A DNA stretch of 64,000 nt, taken from contig VWZP01007350.1 in NCBI GenBank assembly GCA_013396995.1, positions 294,248 through 358,247 on the forward strand. Direction: 5' to 3'. A program made the position numbers and the translations under genes. Of this stretch, positions 12,404 through 27,300 are shown piece after piece. The DNA is from Dicaeum eximium. Taxonomy: Eukaryota; Chordata; Aves; Passeriformes; Dicaeidae. How positions within the stretch are numbered: the stretch's first letter is position 1; every line of letters begins with the position of its first letter. Under the pieces are notes generated by a model. It was not told where the DNA came from. It ran no database searches and worked only from the letters and a program-made list of their open reading frames with translations.

Positions 12404-14510
12404 AGACCAAAACTCTGCTGGGCATTCTCCAGCTGAGTGACACTGAAATCCAGGTGTTTCTGGATGTGTTTTGATATGGACAGGAAAATACTTTATGTAC
12501 AGTGAAGATATCGTAAGTTGAGAAAAAAGCACACATAATGCTTTTGGAGTTTAGATGTGGAACCACTTTGTGGCCTCATTTAGGTAGATTTATTTCACTG
12601 CTGACTCCCTTCCTGCACATTCAGAGTAATACTTTAAAACTCCAACCTGTCTTATGGAAAGAGTTGATGCCCTCCAAAAATACCTGAAAAGAAATAAAAT
12701 TTAAAAGTTCTCCCCTCCTGTAAAGAAAATAGAAAATGGGGCCTATTTTTTAAAGATTATATTTTACTCAGTTCTACTCATTTTTTCTAAAGCATCCCTT
12801 GTGAATAGTAAATTTTATAACAGATGGTTGTTAGCGTGTGTCAGTTTTGAGGAGAAAAGATAGTGCAAGCTAACCTCCAGTAAGTTAGTAAACACCTTTA
12901 TGCAGAGAAATAAAACAATTGAAAAGAGAAAAATCCAATGGAGTGATGCTTCTTGGTACATTTTAGATATAGATTACTATGTGATGCCCTATGTTCATCA
13001 CAGCAATTCAGCATAGGAGGAAGGTGAAGGTGAAATTAAGGTAGAATTAAGGTGAAATTAAGGTAGAATGTCTCTCGTCTTGAAGGCAGTGTCAGTTTTG
13101 CCATTCCTTGAGTAAGGACAGTGTTTCACCACAAAGTAAACTAAACGTTTAGTAGATACTGAAATAATTTTCTGAGTACTAGCCTTTTTTGGCAAATACA
13201 AGCCCTGCTTTTTAGATTTTGGGTTTTTTTTATAAATTCCCAATAGGAGATCTATTTCTGCAGCCTCAGATTCCTGATGCTGCTTTTCTCATTTTCTGGA
13301 GAGCTCACATTTATCTGGAACGTAGCTAGCACTGAGACTAATGAGAAACATCTGAGAAATGCTGCTTTCTTATCACTGTAGAGCCAAAAAACCTTAAACA
13401 AAAGAATCTAGCTCCTTTTTTGGGTATGGAGTGTCCTCTTTTATAGGAACTGTTTCCCATTTTATGTGTTGAATGGAGCCAGTCAAAAAATCCAAACAGA
13501 TAATGCATTAGATAATTTGAGAGAGAGCTAGTAACCACTCTTTAAATATGCAAGTAAAAAGCAAATAGATTTCATATGAGTAGTCACTGTAGCCTCCTCA
13601 TTGCCAGAGCAACAAAACTGATTAAATATCTAAAATAATGGAAGTTAAAGAAAATAAGAAAAATGCTATTTCCAATATTTCCACTTTACTATTTCCAGCC
13701 CACATGTTCCTGTTACCTCAGATCAGTTCCTTAATCCTTTAATTCAAATAAAGAACATTATGCTATTCTCATACTATTACGCTGCCCAAATTATTATTTT
13801 AAAACCTGAAGTTCCATTAGAGCACATGTTAAAATAACCTCCTTAATCAAGAGTGACCCAGCAGGATCTTGCATGCTGCACCAGGCCTGCAGAGCCTTGC
13901 CATACATTTGGGGATGCCTTTGATGGGGCTGGAACACCCCAAAGCAGCAGCTCCCACCTTCCTGCACACCATGGCTGGGCACAGCAGGGTCTCTGGACTG
14001 CACAGGGAGCAGCAGGCAGAGGCTCATTCCCTTTTGCTGCTGACATGGCCACTGTAAAACCAGTGAAATCTGTACTCAGAATCATTTTTAAATAGGTTTC
14101 AAGACATTTACTTCTATTTTTCCAATTAAAAACTTAGTATTTTCATATTGCATTCTTTTGGGAAAAAGAACCTACTTGGGCACTTAAACTGGTTAATGCT
14201 AAAACCAGATGAGTTTGGAAAAAATCAGGGAGGTTTGCTCTGTAGCTTTCAGTGCAAAACCAGTGAAGTTCCTGCTGAGTTCAGTGGAGACTGTGTCTAG
14301 CCTACAAAACTTGTCCCCTGCTAACCAGTCTTCTTTACAATATGAACAAGGGCTGCTTTTTAGAAAAAGAACAGTCTGTTCTTAACTTTAGAAAATGTCC
14401 AATATTTTGACATAATTTATAGTTTTGTTACATTTACTATTAAAATTTCGTGTTTATAACTCCCAAACTTTTCAGCCCACAGGAGGTTCAAATTGTTCTG
14501 TCCCACATTG
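12404..14510. other. Unique AT-rich DNA with a short tandem duplication
   Basis: Unique sequence apart from the 22-bp tandem repeat at 13027. A segment of higher GC content at 13850-14050 gives open frames on both strands but no protein motif. Confidence 0.6.
13027..13069. repeat. 22-bp tandem repeat, two copies
   Basis: The 22-base unit at 13027-13048 is repeated at 13049-13069 with 21 of 22 positions present and a single change at the end. Each unit is itself made of two related 11-mers (tgaaattaagg and agaattaagg-like), so the tract grew by at least two duplication steps. Confidence 0.85.
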
Positions 14511-14546
14511 TACACACACACATATATATATATATATTTATATGTA
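14511..14546. repeat. (CA)n(TA)n microsatellite
   Basis: A run of CA dinucleotides passes directly into TA dinucleotides, then decays. A likely length-polymorphic marker. Confidence 0.85.
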
Positions 14547-17500
14547 TGAGCCTAAAAGGTTTCCTTCTGAGCATGGCCTAAGGCCATTGCTGTCCATACA
14601 GTTGACTGAAATCAATCAGAGGTTGTGTGATTCTCATTTTTTCAGCAACTGTATTTAATTTCTCTGGAAAATAACAAATATTTTAATTTTATATCTTCTA
14701 GTCTCTGCAGCCATTGATTTGTCCGTAGAATGGAATGAAAAACACTATCAAGCTCTGGCAGCAGAACTGCAGTGGTGATGAAAGGTTGCCCTGCTTTTAC
14801 TCTTTATTACACCACTCACTACCTTTCCAATGATGATTTGTCTGCACTACAGTTTTTATTAGCTTTGGTGCAAAACAACGAATCCTCTTCTCTGGTCATA
14901 GTTAGAATGGAGAAAAAAAAGTAATCCCTTCATTTCCAAGTTATTTTCAAGTTAGTTTCCATCATAAAAATAGCTGAGAAGGAAAATCCTTCCAATTTAA
15001 TTTCTATTTAATTTTTTCCCTGGCTATACAATACTTAAAATATAAATGCTAGCCAAGGTTATGGATAAATTAAGCAAGCTGAAAAAAGGAGACAGGGAAA
15101 AAAACCAACTTTTCACCATGTTCTTATCAATATGTTCTGTCCACAGACATTGTGGCTATCCATAAAACTTTATCAATTTTCAATTAAAAAGCCTCACATA
15201 TCCCAAAACACTCCGTGGTAGAACATTTGCTTATGTATATTTTTCATACAACAGTAGCAAGAGAAAGAGTTGGGAAATCACTCATAGTTGTTGCAAGTAG
15301 TTCATGTCCATAGGGATCAGTAATAATCTCCTGCCTGGAGCTTGGGCCAAAGCTGTTCTTTATTTCACTCTGCATCTCCTCCAAAACAGAGTCTCTTACT
15401 GAGCATATGAGGAATGCAACAAAAACATAGGTTTTGGGTTGATCTGTAGACTAAAATTGCTTCCAACTCTGAGAAGGTCTTTATTGCATACTGTATTTAT
15501 GGGCTTTTGGGGAGTGGGCAGGGACATTTTGCTCAGTATGAGAAGGAGGAAAGAGGGAAAACCCCCACTCCACACAGAGGTATTAACAGAGCTTGATACT
15601 CTGGCTCTGTTGCCTGGGTATTTACAGATGCTGTGAAATAAAGAGAGAGACACACAGGTTTAAGGTCTACTAGGCTAACGCAGATAAAGCACTCAGCCGT
15701 GTCAGGATGAACTCATTGGAAGTTTTACTCATGAGAGCAACCCCAGAGAATGCAATGGACCTGCTCAGAGGAGTAAAGCAGCCACAGCACTGTTGCTGGG
15801 CTCAGAGCCATGCAAGATTCCCACCCAGACTAGCTGATAGGACAGAGGCACACGTGCTCAGCAACAACTGATAGTGCTTAATGGAGACCATGTGTATTAA
15901 TAGGCCTGAGCACAGGAAATGAGAGATTTCCCCCCGCTCTTCTAATGATGGCTAAGAGCAAGTTCTATGTAAAGAAATATTTCTTTAGGAAATAGCTGAC
16001 TGACTGGAATCCTTAAGGAAAAAAAATGGACAGATTTCCATTACTTTTTTTCTTGGATTAGAGCTAGTCTTAGTTTATACTGCCTTCCCAGATTTCTTAA
16101 AATTGTTTCCCAGACATTCCCACGGTGCTAATGTCAGACCAACATCTAATAACTTTTTCCTGAAGGTTGATATTCTAACACAGTATCTTTCAGCTCAGAG
16201 CACATAAGCCAATTACGTTACTCTCCCAGCCAACACTCAGGACACAGAAAAACCTTCCTGCTTCTGATTAGTAGCAGATACGGTTTTGTAATGGATTGAG
16301 ACAAAAGTTGCCAAGTGCTAACAAGTTTTCATGACATGTTACCAATGTATATGTTTAAGCTAAAGAGCCTGATCCATGCAATTAGTTTGTAACGTAAATT
16401 CTTGAGCAGTCCAGGTTTAGTAGTACAGAAAAATAGATTTGTTGCTATTAGTAATTAATTATTGAACAAAGCTGGAGTGTTTATTCTTGTACAATTGCCT
16501 ATTATCACAAGTAAAACTTCCAGTGTAGTCATAATTTTTTACTGTTATTATTTTATTGCTCTACCAACATAACCTGATTTCCTTGAGATGTGTCACTGCA
16601 CTACCAGGAATTAAATATAATTATATAAGGAAAAAAACCCAGCAAGTTATCCCAAACAGCTTACATATTAGACAGCACATCAAATTTCACTAGCAAATAA
16701 GACAACTTATTTTTGTTAAGCAAGGCTGTGCACAATATTTATAATGCCACTAAATATGCAATTTTAACATACCTGCTAATAAAGAGATCTTGAGGGAATC
16801 CAAAGCCTGTGTAGCACATTCTCACATACAAAGTGCCATCTATCTTGGAATACTACCACTTGTGTTAAGATAGTCTTATACTTGTCTGCCTTTCACACCA
16901 GATCAACCAAGCTTTGTCCCAGAATATTTCTAAGAGATCCCAGAATGTCGTATATGATCCTAGCCTAAATCAGGAGTAATGTGGCTTTCCTCTTCAGACT
17001 GCTTTTATGGCTCTTTACATATTTAATACATTGTGAATAGCTTGAGGCAATTTCTGTGGAAAATGCCATCTTTTCATAGGACTCTTCATAGACCCAATTT
17101 CTCCTTAAAGAAGATGTTTTATGTTATCTTCAGGAGCTAGAATAGATATGAAATGTATATTGCAAAATGGTGAACTGCAGTTTATTTTAAAATCTGTTAA
17201 AAAGCTACCAACTATCACAAAGAAAAGCTAAATCAAACACGGTGATCTTCAATTTTCTGTTGCCAGCCTTTAGAAAAGCACTTTTGAAACTACTCCATTC
17301 AAGGATTTGGCCATGCCTGCCTCAGTCTATATTGTTATGCAAAGTTCCTAATAGCACTTGACTGATGTGATCATGATGCTGCCCCAAATAAGTGGTTGCT
17401 TATATGTGTTACAGTTCTTAATCTGATTTTTCTTCCCTGCATTAAAAGGAATATCCAGCCCTTTTTCGAGACCTTATCCTCTACACTAACTCCAGATCTG

Positions 17501-20500
17501 GGCAAGGAAGATACCCAGTTTTCTTCATAAGAGTGAACCTTCAGAAGCATGCAGATTTGTCTTTTTCTGGACAAGTCGTAATCATTTGCTTAGTAGTCTC
17601 AAAAGAAAATTTTTGTAATGGTCCATTGAAATACTTTTAAAGAAATTTTTTTCTTACAAAAAGAAAGAATTTTGCCCAAACTTCTGAACAGTGGTCATTT
17701 ATGGAACTCTGCTGGAGGACCTCTACATATTTAGGATGTTTATGCCACTAATTGGAAGATCTCCACATTTTAGGGTGTTGCTGCCAGATAGGACCAGCTG
17801 TTGTTGAATTGTTCACCAACATGATTCCCAGATGGATCCTAGAGGAATTTATTCAGAAAGATTTACCAAATATGTTCCAAGACTTTGAGACCTGTTCCTG
17901 GAAGTGAGCAAGGCTGGAATAACTAAATCCCCAGTTTTCATGGAATGACCTTATAGCCTGTTCTCATACTGCTAACAAGACTTTAAAAGCATAAAAGTGA
18001 TGTGTCAAAAGGATCAGAGAAGATAACAGCTCAAAATAGAGACAATTTTAAATGAAGGTTCAAAAAGAATGGATTTTCAAGTTTCCTTCTTTTAGTATTT
18101 TTGCAATTCAGTTACAGCAAATCTTTCATTGTTTTTAAGATACTTGCATTTGTATTCTGACTTCTTAAAGACAGTTTTTATGAGGTTGAGATTGTTTTAT
18201 GTGACCTTTATTTCTTATTGTTCCTGCACAGGACACACCTCTCTGTTTATCTTTTGCAGTGTCTTTTTATCTTTTGCGGGACCTGGTTCAGGCAGCGTGT
18301 GGGCCAGCTGGCCCAAGGTGATGCAAAAGAACCACCAAAGTTCAGTGGTAGGTGTGGCACATTTTTTCAAATATTTTAGGTGCCAGAGATGTGTGTGTGT
18401 ACATACACACATGGAACACACTGGAGACAACAAGACAGCAGCCACCCAGGAGCTGAGTCCATGTTGTTTTGTTTGCCCGTGCTCTGGGCACATGGAGCGA
18501 GAGGTGCGCCTTCTTCCATGCACTGACCCCACTTCCCTCGGGAGGAACAGTGCCCTCAGAGAGAGCTCTGCAGACTGCAGCTGACCCCCTCCAAAACCTT
18601 CAACTCATGTCATTTTAAAAGCCCAAATAATCTTGAACGTGGCAGCAATTAAAAACTAGCTCACAGCCTCATCTAATCTATGCATCTGCAGTTAGCAAAG
18701 GAAACTTACAATCGCTTATTGGTTTCTAAATGAGAAAATACATGGTATGCCAAAAGATTCAGCAGGCTGAAATCAATTTGTACTTCTGCAGTGTAAGTGG
18801 AAAAAAGGTATCCTCAGATCACCACCTACATGGGCAATAGAGCTCACGCAGAGCCTGGGGCAGACAAATGCTGCAATTGCATGGAAGCAGCAAGGAAGGG
18901 CCTCAGGACACCAGGTGCCAGGGAGAATGATTTTCAAGTTTAGATTTCAAGAAATCAGCCACTCCATTTTAGGTGGATGACACTGTCCAGCCTGAAGAAT
19001 TAAGGAACGTGTCATTCACTGGAAAAAAGGTAGTAGCATATGAAACTAATGAGAAATAATACGGATAATAATGTGACTGTGAACTATGCCATGTGCTTGA
19101 CATGGAGCCACTAGGATAAGATCACTTAAAACTGTAGGCAATATCTTGCTTTCATACCACCGAGTGTTTTGCTGTAGCAGAAAGGAAGAGTAAAGGGCTG
19201 ACAGGTTAGAGAGGAGCATAACCCCAATGAATGCCCTAGCATAGGGCAGTTTTGGTGTTGGCCTTTGAGCTCTGCCTCCCACTGTCTACACCCACTTCCA
19301 GCAGAGTGGCTAACTGAAGGAGAGATGCTTTTTGCTGCTTTACACTTCTGCAAAAAAACTGAAGAACCAGAGTTGAGTGAACAACATTTTATGAATTGTT
19401 CACGCTGTGCAGAAGTTTCTCCTGAAATGCCAATCAGCTGGGCTGGCTCTGGGTGCTGGCAGAGGGACGGGCAGAGGAGCCTTGAACCTGGCTCCAGTTG
19501 TTTGGGATTGTTGAGAATGCTCATGTTCCAGGCAGGGCTGCAGCAGCAGGAAAGGAAGCAGAACATGTGCCTGCACTCGTGCCACTGCAAAGCTCAGCAT
19601 TAGCCTACCCCAAGCCAGCACTTTCAGCTAAGGCCCTGAGCTTCCTATTAAAGAGTTAAAGTACAAGCACTAAATTCCTTCTGCTGAAAGGAAAGGGAAG
19701 TATCGGGTAGAGAGGCAGACTATAAAACTGAGGTCAATAGACCTTAAAGTTCATTGGCAAGATCTCTGAAAGTGTACTGCCAGAGCTAAGCCTAGTCAGA
19801 CAACAAGACATGGAGCTACATAAAACTCACCTTTTGCATGTTATTTGTACTCTCACTGCATTAATTAAAAAGACAACCCTGCCTCTACTAGGATGTAATG
19901 CTTGAAATTAAAACAGGAATATATATCATGGTGTTTCACCTTGCAATCTGCTATGGTTCTAAACTAATTAATTAGGCTTCTTATGGCAAAGATAAATATT
20001 TTCAATGATGTTTTAGATGGTCTGTTTATAAGTGAGCCCAAAAGACAGCTTGACTTTACTTTTTTGCCAGTAGCTATTAAATGTATAAACCAGCATCCTA
20101 GAGATTGGCCTGCAAGTGACTTTGCCTGTACAGCTAAATGGAAATTATTATTTGTTCTAACTGCTGCTTGTAGATGCTTTCTTTGTGGTTTCACAGCTTG
20201 GTCATAAGGCAAACCTTTTTAATATTTATTTTTTATTTTTACAGTTGTTTAATTGGGATAGTCCCTGCTTGGCATTTATTTGTGGTGTTTATTTACACAG
20301 ACGGCTTTGCAAAGTTTTGCTGGGAAGGGCCAGGTACAGTGTTTGTGCAGCTGGTCACCAGGTAACCCTCCCAAACACTGCTGGAGACCACTGGAATCAA
20401 GCACAAGGATTGAAATGGTGCTCTCCCCAGGACTGTTTTCATTGCAGCACAAGCTCTGATGTTTGCTCAATTTTGTTTGATATCATGCAGACCCATAATT

Positions 20501-23500
20501 CTACTTTGAAAAGATAAAAACTGTGAAGCAGCAATTAACTTTCTTCAATAAACACATTTTAAGCAGAAGAAAATTAACAGTTTTATTGCTGAGTGTGGCT
20601 TGGGAAAACCATGATGGTTTATTAATAAAACTTCAATACATGGTTAAACCAATGCTGTCAAAAATCCCAAATTAGAACAAGATGCTTTAAAAAGAAAAAT
20701 TAAAAAATCACATTCATTCTCGAATAATGAATTTGAAACTTTACTTTTTATGTGATATTAGAGAATTAAGGCTTAAATTACAACACTGTTTTGAGTTTTT
20801 CTCTCTCTGGTTTGGGCAGTAAAGAAATCTAGTGGCTGATTCTCAGCAGTAGATTTGTTTCCTGTCCCCAGGATTAGGCACAGCATGTGTGCAATTAGCA
20901 GCCAGCCCTGCATGAGAAGTGAGGTCCTACGGTAAAGCCAGGCCTGGGGGTGCTGTCAGTGCTGGAGGAGCCCTTCTGGAGGGCATTGTTTTAGTCTAAG
21001 TACCACTGGCTGCTGATGAAGATCTCTGAAGCTGGCAGTTCTGCAAACCTATGTGGAGCACTAACAAAAAGGTTTTTGAAGTTTATACCAAAGAGTTACA
21101 AAACATCCAGAAAAAACAAACAAACCAACAAAACAAACCAGAAAGCTCACAACCAATTACCAAACACATTGAACACAATTTAATCTGGTTATGACTGTTC
21201 CCAGTTGGACTTCCATGGCTTTGGACTGTAGTAAAAGGGATAAGAGAAATATCCTATACCTTCATGAGTAATAGCATAAATAATCTATAATGTAATTACA
21301 AAATCCTCTCTTTTCTCCCTCCTTTGGGCCTGTTAGAAGACATTCCCTTTGAATTACTTGGGTGGGCTGGGTACGTGCCGTTGAACAGCAATTGTTGAGA
21401 TTTTCACAGGCTTCCAAAAGCTACAAATTTAGAAGAACATTTCTCACCCTGGTTACCTCTAAGTAGGCTTGAAATTAGTTAAGTAACAGGTTTATTTGGA
21501 ACCACTGGGAAGCAAAATAAATGTAAATAATAAATAATATTTTCTTTTTTACCTTGTAACAATGAAGAAGCGCCAAGACAGTACAATGCACATTTATCAA
21601 GCCTCATATTTTAAATTTTGCTAATGTCCTAAATTTCATTGTGCTTGACATGTTTACATTTTATAGTGCATTTCTAGTCATCCCTCTTTGAAACCTGAAT
21701 TGTCATAATCCCACTGCAATTCTGCACTAAGTGCAAGATAGGCATTCTGCATGTGGAAAACTGGCTTAGAACAGAACTTACCCTATTGAACAGTTTGTGG
21801 GCATGTGTGAGCCAACAAAAGAGCAGGAAGGCCTTGTCCTCAAGGAATATGTCAGTCACACCCCTCACCCTGAACAACCTAGATGGTGAAAGTTATTTGG
21901 TCTAAATTTCTATTTCCCTTTTCCTGGATCAATCACTGTGAGCATTTTTCCCTTTTGTCTTATAGTCACCTTCTGTCTTTTCATCCAGTTATAACTTCAA
22001 ATAATAGATGCCACCAGGGATTTTATTCCTTTCTCCTTTTCAACATCGAGAAAGAAGTTAAACAAGGAAAAAAGGTTCTGAGCAAATCAATGAAGCCGAG
22101 GTTAGTGGCTTTTAAAAACAAAATCCCTATAGCACTGATACTAGTGGGTGATGGTAATTTACCAATCTGTTTCCATTCCCATGGTAACTAATCTAAGTAC
22201 TATGGTAACAAACCTAAACAAACATAAATATTATCTTTCCTCTGGTCTCAAAATTTTTACGTTTAATGCTGTTTGATAAATAGCTGTACTAGCAGTTCCT
22301 CAACTATTGTTCACCAACACCTTCTACAGTAAATAGACTCTCATTGTGCCTACCAGAATCTGCAAGCAGTTGCAGTGCTTAATAAATAATAGGTGATTAT
22401 ACATGCAGAATTGGGGTGTTTTAAAACAATATAGGTACAGGTAACAGTAAGTAGCCATATGTCAATGAAGCAGCATTTTAAGTGAGACAGGCTTCATTAA
22501 CTTACTGGCAGGGTTTATCAGTTTGTTTGACAGTCTGCAAAACTAAAGCTGTTTTCTATGTTCATAATACCTTTCATAAATATATTATGTGATTAACTTA
22601 TGATTGTAAGGAGAATAGCTGCCTTTTAAAATTATTATTCTAGTGGAAATTCATCTCAGAGTTCGTGTAGACAGTTGGCTATTTTCTTCTTGATCTGTTT
22701 CTCAATGTTGTATACTCTATTATTTACCCACAATTCAATTTTTGTTTGGTAGCTTGATCATATCAAATCTTAACTTTCTAATACAAATATACCCTACTGC
22801 TCTCTGCCAAGAGAGCTTTGCAGTATACACATGCTGGAGACTTTGCAAGCAGCTGCCTGTGCCCTGCAAGGGCCAGCTGAGCCCTGCCCTGTCTGCTGTG
22901 ACCCAGCCTCGGGCTGCTCGGTGCAGGTGAGCTGGCTCCAGGCAGTGCCTCCCCTGGCAGTGCTGCACTGCCCTTCTCCACACTCTTGGATCAGCACTGC
23001 CACCTTCACACAGCTGGCAGCACACACTGCAGACACAGCTCACCTGGCATGCAAGTTTGCATAGGACTCTGAGCAGACAACTTGGGTTTTAAGAAGAGAG
23101 GAAGACAGCCCAAAACAGTGACTCGTTAGAAAAGCAGTTGAAATGCCATAGTTCTCTCACTTATCTTTCCCTCAGAAGTCCAGAAAGTTTGTGCTCATGA
23201 AGACATGGATATACCCTCTTTATGGGGGAATATCTCCACCATGAAATAGTAAAAGTGGTGTCCAGAGCTGGGAGGCTCCTGCCCTTTTGTCATGTTCCAG
23301 TCTGCCATCACATGGGCCTGCTCAACATCACAAAGCAAGCACAGACCAGACCTTAATGCTCAACCCTGTGGAGGAGCAATGTCTTCCCATAAAAATCTGT
23401 TTTCCAAGGTAAAACTTGTCTTTAACTTGATTTAATTTCAGTGGTAGTCATCAATTCAACACTATGAGTTTTTCTGTCTCTGGCCTTTAATATTCCATCA

Positions 23501-24204
23501 CAGAATTCCAACCAGAACATGAAGAGCTCAATATTCATGGTGGAGAGTGGAATTTGTTTAAAACTCGCGCAGAGACCTCGCAGGCTTAGACAGATTTACA
23601 TTGCTTGAAGAAAATTCTAAGCTGGCCAAGGGGAAAGGGCAGAAAACACTAACTCAGGTACCCAAGTGCAGGCTCACATCTGCGATGTTTCCACTAGGAT
23701 TGCTGAAACTACACAGAACACACCAGTCCTTGATCCTGGGGCTTGTTTGGGTTGGAGGTCTAATGCAAAATCTGTTCTCAGCTCTAGTCAGCTGCTCCTT
23801 GGCTTTGGGCATGACCACAGTTTTGCATTACCTCATTTCATCTGGAAAACACTTTGGGTTCTACACAAATACAGTTAGTCTTAAAATGACAGATTTCCTG
23901 CTTTAGATTTATATATTTTTCTGCAATGTCTGGTTCACCAAATGTCAGCAGGGAAAACTGATCACCAGGAAAACTGATCTTGTTGCCTGTCTTTCTTGAG
24001 CCAGGCATAGCTATTGGAGTTGCAATGGGAAATACATTTCCAGTGAGGCAAACTGTTATTTTTGCATAATGTAAGCTGATAGGCAATGACTGATAGTCAA
24101 CTGTCAGTGGTGCTCACAGACACAAGAAGAGGCAATGGGCACAACCTGAGACATAGATTTCCAACTCAATGAAAAACCCAAAATCACAACTTGATTATAG
24201 AACA
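14547..24204. other. Long unique stretch without recognised gene
   Basis: About 9.7 kb in which no repeat family or protein motif is clear. Sub-features are: degenerate doubling of a 33-bp unit near 17710-17790; a segment of higher GC content at about 18280-18590; a GC-richer segment at about 22840-23045 holding a strong donor-like site (CAG|GTGAGC, cut after 22926, + strand); and a (CAAA)-rich patch at 21111-21142. The stretch around 19960-20210 is non-repetitive and would be a reasonable place to look for a conserved non-coding element, but nothing in one sequence can show that. Confidence 0.55.
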
Positions 24205-24378
24205 TGTTGTTCAGAGAGGCTGCAGAGTGTTCATCCCTGGAGATACTCAAAATGTGGCTGGTCACAGTCCCTGCTGTGGCAACCTGCTGTAATTAGAGAC
24301 CCTGCTTGACGTGGGGGGCTAGACCAAAATCTGGACCTCAGAAGGTCCCTGCCAACTTCAAAGATTTGGTGATCTCTG
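24205..24378 (+). mobile_element. CR1 LINE 3' end
   Basis: Sense-strand CR1 3' terminus. 'gagaggctgcagagtgttca' at 24214 is followed by 'ccctggagatactcaaaatg' and 'ctgcttgacgtgggggg', then 'aaggtccctgccaacttcaa' near 24343. The element ends in short repeats related to the CR1 terminal octamer ('gatttggtgatctctg', 24363-24378). Only the last ~170 bases of the element are present. Both the orientation and the repeat-ended 3' terminus are typical of 5'-truncated CR1 insertions. Confidence 0.9.
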
Positions 24379-27300
24379 TTTCTGGGCCAAATACTGTGCA
24401 AAGGTAAACCAGGAAAAGAGTGATCAAACCTCAGTGAGGCTTTATCTCTTCCATTTTTTGCAGTCAAAAGTGATATGAATCACACTGTAGCACTTCTCAA
24501 TCCTATTAATTTGTTGATAGAGAACTCAAAACCCACTGGGACTTCCAAGACACATGCTTGCACTGAAGACCATATCAGTGTCTCAAGACAATTATTTTCT
24601 TTCAAAAAGCTCCTAAACTACCTGACCTATAATACAGGTATAGTCACCTAAAGACATCTGTTCTCTGCAGATGTTTTCAGACTTAGACCCAGAAGCATGT
24701 CTGGAATGTGAAAATTTCTCAACAGTGGACTGCATCTCAGAGGGATACAACTGGAGACTCTATTTGCTTTTCTTTGAAGCAGGAAGCTTGGTTACTTCAA
24801 CAATACAACTTAAGTTGGGAAACTTTCCCTTAGTTTGCCAGCTTTTGTTTTTATTAGCATTTATCTTTGCTGCTCTTTGTCAGCTAACACCTCAAGAAAG
24901 TTTCAACATCCAAACATAAGACTTAGACTTTTGTCAAATCCAAGTAAATAGGCGCAAAGATAAAATCCTAGGCAGACCAACAGATAGCTGATGAACAATC
25001 TATATAAGGTATTTCAATAATTTGCAATATTTTTTCCCCTTTAATTTGGAAATTTTAAAAAAATATTTTGAAGTGGCCTAGCTAATGTCTCCAGATATTT
25101 GGTAGAAAAATGCATATGCTTAATTTGTCTCTAACACAAGCAGTCCTGTTTTTCTGGATTCTGGACTGTTCATGTACAAGAGTGTGCTCTGACGAGCTCA
25201 CAGACAGGAAGTGAGGTATTTGCTTACCAAAACGCTTTAAAATAAACCAGAAAATCTGACACACATGTGCAGAAGCTTTTTCTCCAAGCATACTATTCAG
25301 GCTCTTAAAAATTGAAACTATTATTACAAAGGTCTTTAAGTGTCACTAGCTGCAGTTTGAAGAAAAGAAAAATGTCTTTTATGGAGTGGGACACTAAAGA
25401 ATGAAAAGGATTTTATTTTTTAATATTATAAACAATCCATATTTTACACAATTTAGTCTTAAGGAATTAATTTTTACTAAATTCTAAACTGCAGTTCAGT
25501 GCAGTTTATTCAGATGATTTTACTGTCACTTAGTTGCTACTAAAATTATGAAACCAAAATCCAAATCTGAAAAACTTCCTGTCAGCTGATGTTAGCAGAC
25601 AGCACTGATTGCAACAGCTACTGCTTAATTTAAAAAAACCTGACCAAATTCACATTCTTTTGAGCAAGTAGCAGAAGCTCCAGTTCCATCCAGGCTGCAA
25701 GTAAGTGATGAATAGAAAACAGCCACACAGTTCTAAACCACTACAGTGTGAAAACAGTAACCCTGTAACTTCCAGCCAATGTGTCAGATTCTCTTTCTTA
25801 ATAGCCTTGTGAACATATCAGAGTTAGTTCTGAGCAATGTACACCACCATTTACTACCTTTGTACTGCCTTTTGCTCTGCATAGATCTATTAGACATTAA
25901 TATTTGTACCTAAACTCTGTGGTATCTGAAAAATCAATAGCCATCCTCAAAAATAATAATAAATGTGAAACTGAGAAGAAATTACCAAATTTTACTTTGT
26001 ACGAAGCCTGGGTACTAAAGAATTAAGGCATTTTGAACAAAGAGAACCTGAGAGTAAGTAAGGCAAAAATGTTAGAAATGGAAAATTTGACACTAATAAA
26101 GTAGTGGTCTTACAGATTTACAGAGAAATTAAGACACTTCTCACAATCAGAATTCCTAGGACAGAAATTCACTGCAAGCAGGAATTTTTTATGATGATAT
26201 TTCAAAGTATACTCTTTCTTGAAATTCCTAGCTCTGGTATTTTTATTTTCAGTCTCCTAGTTACTAAAGTTCAGCTTAAGAAAGGTGGCTTTTCCTATGC
26301 ATCATTATTGCTATTAGCTATGGATTCATATCCATTACCAGGAAATCTGAACCCTGGAAGAAGAGAGGAGGAGCTGCACTCTGGCAGTAGAATTTGTCTC
26401 CTGCCTCATGGCACTGTGGGTCCTTTTTTTTTCATTCCTCTGTTCTGGGGTCTCTCTTATTGCATAGCTCCTTTCTGTTGCTGGAGCAGGAATGAACAAC
26501 ACTGTAAAGAAACAGTCATTCATTATTTATCTCTTCACCTTTTGGCATTGATATGATACTATGAGGTTTTGGTGAGGGTCCACTGACACAAAGGTGCAAC
26601 ACATTGTTTTGAATGGTTTGTATTTTATGTACACGTATCACCAGAAGCAGCTTTCTCTTTGTGCCCATCACACCACTGAAAACAAAAAGGACTGTACTCT
26701 CTCTCAAGGACTGGATGCATACAAATATAATGCTCCTGTTAGTGGGAGCATGTTACACTGAAGTGTTTCTGCTGACAAGGTACAAGGTATTACAGCCTGA
26801 CCCCTCACAGAAACACATTGCCACAGCAAATACTCAACTGTTTACAATGGCAGTGATAAAGAATTTCATGCTTCTCTCCTGTCTTCTTGCTTAGACCAGA
26901 ATCAAAAAAAAAAAAAAAAGGCTGAGACTCCTGGATATGTCAGAAGTCTGGAAAAAAATGACCATGAGGTCCACTTTATTAAATTGAGTCAAAGGCTATG
27001 TTGGACACTTTTGTCCTTGTCAAGCTTGCACTTCCTAATAATTTGTACCTTTGGGTTATTCCAGTGTTTATTTCTGGTGATGACTGCAGTGACTCTATGT
27101 GGTGCTGCTGGAGAGGACAGAAACCATCATCTACCTGAGCAGTAATTCCTTGCAGAGGGCACAGGGTGGGAGCAAGCTCTGCCTCAGAGATTGGGGCAGG
27201 CAGGTATGGGAATGAGAATGCTGAGGCACAGAGGAAGGCAGCCACGTGCCCATGGTGAGCCAAACACAGAGCCTTGCAAAGAGGAAATAAGAAAATGGAC

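Noticed and set aside
17700..17790. Approximate 33-bp internal doubling
   Set aside because: Matching positions are too few by eye to separate an old tandem duplication from coincidence.
18129..18584. 151-codon plus-strand frame
   Set aside because: No motif. It spans a change in base composition and includes a GT/CA-repeat-like stretch translated as Cys/Val/His runs.
22740..23064. Cys-rich open frames in a GC-richer segment with a donor-like site
   Set aside because: Frames are open on both strands without a shared motif. The segment has few CpGs and is not a promoter island.
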